From contig DKQG01000002.1 of NCBI GenBank assembly GCA_002471575.1, positions 10,772-28,482 of the forward strand: 17,711 nucleotides of DNA, given 5' to 3'. Of the stretch, positions 14,559 through 17,711 are shown piece by piece (the stretch's first letter is position 1; each line of letters begins with the position of its first letter). The notes below the pieces were generated by a model. The model had not been told where the DNA came from. It worked only from the letters and a program-made list of their open reading frames with translations, and did not search any database. Both the position numbers and the translations under genes were made by a program. The stretch is from Alphaproteobacteria bacterium UBA7314 (GTDB lineage Bacteria > Pseudomonadota > Alphaproteobacteria > MPNO01 > UBA830).

Positions 14559-15965
14559 ATGCCGCATTCACTGCGCACTTTCCTTGAATCCATCGACAAC
14601 CGGATGCTGCACATCCACGACCCGGTCGATCCGCTGACACAAATCGGATATCTGTGCTCCGAGAGCCAAGGACCTCTGATGTTCCACAATATGCCGGGTT
14701 TTGATGAATGGCGGCTCACAGATATACTTATCAAGGACCGCGCCGGGCAGGCCGCAGCGTTCGGCCTTGATAGCGCAAATGAAGTCTGCCCCTACCTGGC
14801 TGAACAGATGGCCACCAAGCGTGGAAAATCTGTGATGGTCAATGATGGCCCGGTTAAAGAGGTAAAGATGCTGGGCAAGGACGTGGATCTGCACGCACTG
14901 CCGATCCCGCAGCATAGCCACGGCGATGGCGGGCGATATCTCGGTTCCGGCATTACGATCACAAAGGATCCCGAAACCGGTATCCGAAACGAAGCCATCA
15001 TCCGCATGATGCTGACAGACGACCCCCGAAAGGCAACGTTCTGGATGGCGGCGCGGCACAACTACGCGCATTATATGAAATACGTCGAAAAGGACGAACC
15101 GATGCCGATGGCTTTCGCGATCGGCCTACATCCCGTGTACGAAATCATGTCGAACTGGTCCGGGAAACATGAAGATTTCGACGAACTGGAATACGGCGCC
15201 GGAATTCTCGGCGAAGATATCGAGATGATCAAATGCGATACTATTGATCTCGAAGTCCCGGCACATGCCGAGGTGGTCATTGAGGGCCTCGTCCATCCTA
15301 AGGACAGAGCCCCTGAAGGCCCATTTGGAGAGTTCACCACCTTCGGCGCCGGTGCCGAGGGTCCTGCCCCCGTGTTCCAGATTACTGGCATCACGCACCG
15401 CAAGGACCCGATCTTTCGGCACATGCAGGCGACGTGGTTTACCGATCACCAACCGCTGATCACGCTGCCGATGGAAGCTACCTATTACAATCGGCTCAAG
15501 GACACGCACGGCAACACCAATATCCTCGACGTGTTCGTGCCGCCATGGGCCTCGCAGTTCATGATGATCGTGCAAATGGAGGCGCGATGGGACGGACAAG
15601 TTCGCGACACGCTGATGTCGGCGCTGTCAGGGCCAAATCTGCACGTCAAGGTCGCGATCGCCGTGGACGAAGACGTTGATATCTACAATGCAGAAGAAGT
15701 GCTCTGGGCCATCGCCGCGCGCTGCGACCCACAGACGATGGCGCATGTCGTTCCAAACACGCGCCTGCACCCGCTGGATATCTCCATCCCTCAGGTACGC
15801 GAGGACTACACCGTGATGCGCGTTGGCGGGAAACTGGCGATCGACGCCACCAAGCCCGCAACCTGGCGCCCTGAGGACCGACAGAAATTTTCACGCGTCC
15901 GCCCCATGGGCCAAGGCGATGACACGATCGCCAAGCTGGTCGAACAGGTCAGGGTGAAGCGCTAA
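14559..15965 (+). CDS. UbiD-family prenylated-FMN-dependent decarboxylase
   Basis: A 468-residue UbiD-family (de)carboxylase; such enzymes use prenylated FMN made by a UbiX-type enzyme to remove CO2 from aromatic or alpha,beta-unsaturated acids. HGDGGRYLGSGITITKDPETG (from 121) and RNEAIIRM (143-150) are family blocks. Asn144, Arg149, His167, Glu209, Glu253 and Glu258 (the last two in EGPFGE) have exactly the spacing of N168, R173, H191, E233, E277 and E282 of Aspergillus niger Fdc1, covering the metal/prFMN ligands and the catalytic R-E-E set. The enzyme should therefore be active. It is not assigned to ubiquinone synthesis: the context is catabolic and the substrate unknown. No ubiX is in the window. 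CGGGGA precedes the start. The gene is divergent from gcdH and shares the operator region. Confidence 0.9.
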   Translation: MPHSLRTFLESIDNRMLHIHDPVDPLTQIGYLCSESQGPLMFHNMPGFDEWRLTDILIKDRAGQAAAFGLDSANEVCPYLAEQMATKRGKSVMVNDGPVKEVKMLGKDVDLHALPIPQHSHGDGGRYLGSGITITKDPETGIRNEAIIRMMLTDDPRKATFWMAARHNYAHYMKYVEKDEPMPMAFAIGLHPVYEIMSNWSGKHEDFDELEYGAGILGEDIEMIKCDTIDLEVPAHAEVVIEGLVHPKDRAPEGPFGEFTTFGAGAEGPAPVFQITGITHRKDPIFRHMQATWFTDHQPLITLPMEATYYNRLKDTHGNTNILDVFVPPWASQFMMIVQMEARWDGQVRDTLMSALSGPNLHVKVAIAVDEDVDIYNAEEVLWAIAARCDPQTMAHVVPNTRLHPLDISIPQVREDYTVMRVGGKLAIDATKPATWRPEDRQKFSRVRPMGQGDDTIAKLVEQVRVKR

Positions 15966-16031
15966 AATCCAAGTCACGTCCAACCGGATTGCGGTCTTGG
16001 CCTTGCTCCCGGATCCAGTAGCGAGAGATCT

Positions 16032-16349
16032 TTAAGCCGCTTCTACCCAAACCTCACCGGAGTTGTTGTCCACCACAACCGCCGTCTCGAAGTATTGCAG
16101 CTCAGGACGCGACCCCATGCGTTCCTCCATGGAGTCAAGCCACATCTCTGTATAAAACGTATCCGCCGCTTCGCGAGTATCCCAAGTGTAGAAACCTCCG
16201 CCAAGCCCCCGTTCTTCCTGATACAGAAAGTGCTTCATCCTAAGCCCTTCCAACACCTGAAAACGTGGCGCGACCTGTTCCGACAACGCATGGGCGGCGG
16301 CTCTATTCATGGCTTCCGGCAGCTTGTAAGTAACGAGTACGGTGATCAC
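16032..16349 (-). CDS. YdhR/ABM-like small monooxygenase-fold protein
   Basis: A 105-residue protein starting at GTG 16349; the frame is open further upstream, but those residues lie inside the amidohydrolase gene and are not family-like. The start is supported by GGGAGGGGGA about seven bases upstream and by a GTGA overlap with the amidohydrolase stop, so translation is coupled. The sequence VITVLVTYKLPEAMN, the middle GLRMKHFLYQEERGLGGGFYTW (in the family pattern GL-x-x-K-x-Y...GG-x-Y-x-W) and the C-terminal ELQYFETAVVVDN match YdhR-like dimeric alpha/beta-barrel proteins related to antibiotic-biosynthesis monooxygenases. The role could be a cofactor-free oxygenase or isomerase in the same pathway as the amidohydrolase. 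Confidence 0.85.
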   Translation of the reverse strand: MITVLVTYKLPEAMNRAAAHALSEQVAPRFQVLEGLRMKHFLYQEERGLGGGFYTWDTREAADTFYTEMWLDSMEERMGSRPELQYFETAVVVDNNSGEVWVEAA

Positions 16350-17578
16350 CGGCGTATCCCCCTCCCACAGTCGGCCGGGTCTGGCAAACCGAACAACCGA
16401 GCCGCATTGCGCCCCATTATGTTTTTCTTCGCTTCGTCGTCGAGGAAGGGCAGATCGTAGACGCTGCTCGGTGCATCGAAATCCCAGTGCGGCCAATCGG
16501 ATGCATATAGCAGCTGCGTGTCCGCCTTCATGGCTTTGAAACTGGCCTCCAGCAAATCGATGTTGGTGCGTTCCATGGGCTGGGTGGTGAAAAACATATT
16601 CTGAATATATTCACTTGGCAGCTTTTTCAGGTTGGGTGCTTCGGATGACCGCATCAGGTATTCATTGTCCAGACGCTGCATCATAAACGGTACCCAAGCG
16701 ACACCGCTTTCAGTCCAGATGACGTCTAGATCAGGAAAGCGTTCACTAAGCCCGTGCATTACCCAGTTGGTCAGATGCACCATGTTACACAGCACGAACG
16801 AAATTGCGTGCATGTTGATAAAAGTATCCAGCTGCTTCAGGTAATCGTCCTGCCAGTTGTTACCGGCATGAAAACAAAGCGGTTTGCCGGTTTCCTCGAT
16901 CATCGAATAGAGGCGCATATAACTGTCGTGATGAACCGATTTATAGCGAACCGAGGTTACCATAAATCCGATTACATCCGGATGCTCGGCAAATTCCTCG
17001 ACCATACGTTCGCACTCTTTGGGCTCGCAAAACGGCAGATATAGCAACGTTTTTAATCGTCGTTCGGCCGGAATGATCCGCTCCATCAGGAACCGGTTAT
17101 AAGCAAAGGCTAGTTGCACCTCGACCCTTGGCTGCGGATGCAGCCCTAACTGTAAAAGGTTACCCGGGAACAGAACCTGCCAATCGATATGCAGCGCATC
17201 CATGACCCGGCGCATCAGCGTGACATCACGATGGACGCTGTCATCGTCGATTTCCTCGCGCAGGGCAGTCTGATGAGGTATGCGCCCCCCAACGTCCTGA
17301 TAGCGCAGCCCGCCAACATGATTTGAAAGGCCCGCGGTCGATCCAGTCCGTTTCTGAAGTTCAGTCGCGGTGTGTCGCATGACCGGATCTTCGATATGGC
17401 TAACAACCTCCTTCCACGACGCCATTTCCGAATGATGAGCGTCGACGTCGACGATCAGCCAGTCCTTGAATTCGCGCTCTTCCGCATACCTACTAGCCCG
17501 CGCGAGGATATCCCGTGTATCGGTATTAACATCTATTTCCTTCGGCAGCTCCTGCGTAGTTTCGACGCCAGAATCCAT
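16346..17578 (-). CDS. Amidohydrolase-family protein (COG2159, ACMSD-like)
   Basis: A 410-residue TIM-barrel metal-dependent protein of the Amidohydro_2 family. VDVDAHH (43-49) is the first-strand metal motif in its D-x-H form; His237 in CFHAGNNW, His268 in CNMVHLTNWV, Glu290 in WTESGVAWVP and Asp361 in YASDWPHWDFDAP are the later ligand or catalytic positions. The family includes non-oxidative decarboxylases and hydratases of aromatic degradation (ACMSD, gamma-resorcylate decarboxylase, LigW, LigJ) and hydrolases, so the reaction stays open. AGGAGGAG lies four to eleven bases before the ATG, a very strong ribosome site. It is coupled to the YdhR-like gene by a GTGA overlap, and a weak copy of the MarR-type palindrome lies about 90 bases upstream. 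Confidence 0.88.
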   Translation of the reverse strand: MDSGVETTQELPKEIDVNTDTRDILARASRYAEEREFKDWLIVDVDAHHSEMASWKEVVSHIEDPVMRHTATELQKRTGSTAGLSNHVGGLRYQDVGGRIPHQTALREEIDDDSVHRDVTLMRRVMDALHIDWQVLFPGNLLQLGLHPQPRVEVQLAFAYNRFLMERIIPAERRLKTLLYLPFCEPKECERMVEEFAEHPDVIGFMVTSVRYKSVHHDSYMRLYSMIEETGKPLCFHAGNNWQDDYLKQLDTFINMHAISFVLCNMVHLTNWVMHGLSERFPDLDVIWTESGVAWVPFMMQRLDNEYLMRSSEAPNLKKLPSEYIQNMFFTTQPMERTNIDLLEASFKAMKADTQLLYASDWPHWDFDAPSSVYDLPFLDDEAKKNIMGRNAARLFGLPDPADCGRGIRR

Positions 17579-17711
17579 GTGTCTCCTCCTGAATCGAAAT
17601 CATTAAAGCAGACCAGGGGTTGCGTGGTCACGGGTTTTCGATCTGCACGTCTTGCCGCTACAAACTTGTATGTGTACAGATGAGTCATATTCAGAAACGA
17701 GGACCATCATG
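17579..17711. promoter_or_regulatory. Promoter region of the amidohydrolase operon, possibly divergent
   Basis: The region holds the strong ribosome site of the amidohydrolase gene and, at 17665-17684, a weak copy of the palindrome. The last bases read GAGGA (17699-17703) followed by ATG at 17709-17711, the window's end, which would suit the start of a divergent plus-strand gene. Nothing more can be said of that gene from here. Confidence 0.35.
17665..17684. promoter_or_regulatory. Weak palindromic operator before the amidohydrolase gene (site 3)
   Basis: CTTGTATGTGTACAGATGAG matches 13 of 20 positions of the consensus ATTGTTTGTATACAAACAAT, including the core TTGT, TG and GTACA-like centre. 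The arms are poorly conserved, so regulation by the same MarR protein is only suggested. Confidence 0.3.

Noticed and set aside
16350..16496. N-terminal extension of the YdhR-like protein
   Set aside because: It is an arginine-rich shadow of the amidohydrolase gene; the GTG at 16349 has the ribosome site and the family start.

Overview
The window is about 17.7 kb of gene-dense bacterial DNA of moderately high GC, with short intergenic gaps, Shine-Dalgarno starts and ATGA/GTGA couplings. The gene set (MetY next to a YccU-like CoA-binding protein, a FprA-type ferredoxin reductase, glutaryl-CoA dehydrogenase with a CaiB-type transferase, a UbiD decarboxylase, a COG2159 amidohydrolase) suggests a free-living, metabolically versatile alphaproteobacterium. 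That is an inference from family content; there is no rRNA or other marker here. I see no tRNA, rRNA, CRISPR array, insertion sequence or phage gene.

Left part (1-3115, plus strand): a four-reading-frame run of an ECHDC3-like enoyl-CoA hydratase-family protein lacking both classical catalytic glutamates, a 61-codon remnant of a 2-oxoglutarate/Fe(II) dioxygenase N-terminus, a CoA-binding protein, and O-acetylhomoserine sulfhydrylase (metY). Part of metY has very AT-rich codons and looks like a recombination patch.

Middle part (3116-9883): an MFS transporter and cutA on the minus strand, each with a same-strand decayed gene near it (a VOC/glyoxalase pseudogene and a GNAT acetyltransferase pseudogene). 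Then come an unassigned ferritin-like putative di-iron protein and an EamA/DMT permease on plus, and an Asp-box (BNR) beta-propeller protein on minus. This part looks like accessory sequence with ongoing gene loss.

Right part (9884-17711): a ferredoxin/adrenodoxin-type NADP reductase on plus, then a probable catabolic module. The minus-strand series glutaryl-CoA dehydrogenase, CaiB-type CoA-transferase, MarR regulator stands divergently from a UbiD-family decarboxylase. Next to it is a minus-strand pair of an amidohydrolase and a translationally coupled YdhR/ABM-like protein. Related 20-bp palindromes of the form ATTGTTTG-YATR-CAAACAAT lie in front of marR, between gcdH and ubiD, and (weaker) in front of the amidohydrolase. 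The best hypothesis for a coordinated system is a MarR-controlled carboxylic-acid catabolic regulon. The amidohydrolase and UbiD would process an unknown, possibly aromatic, acid, and the CoA-transferase and dehydrogenase would convert glutarate (or a similar diacid) to crotonyl-CoA and CO2. A terminator-like hairpin between the dehydrogenase and transferase genes may set their relative expression.
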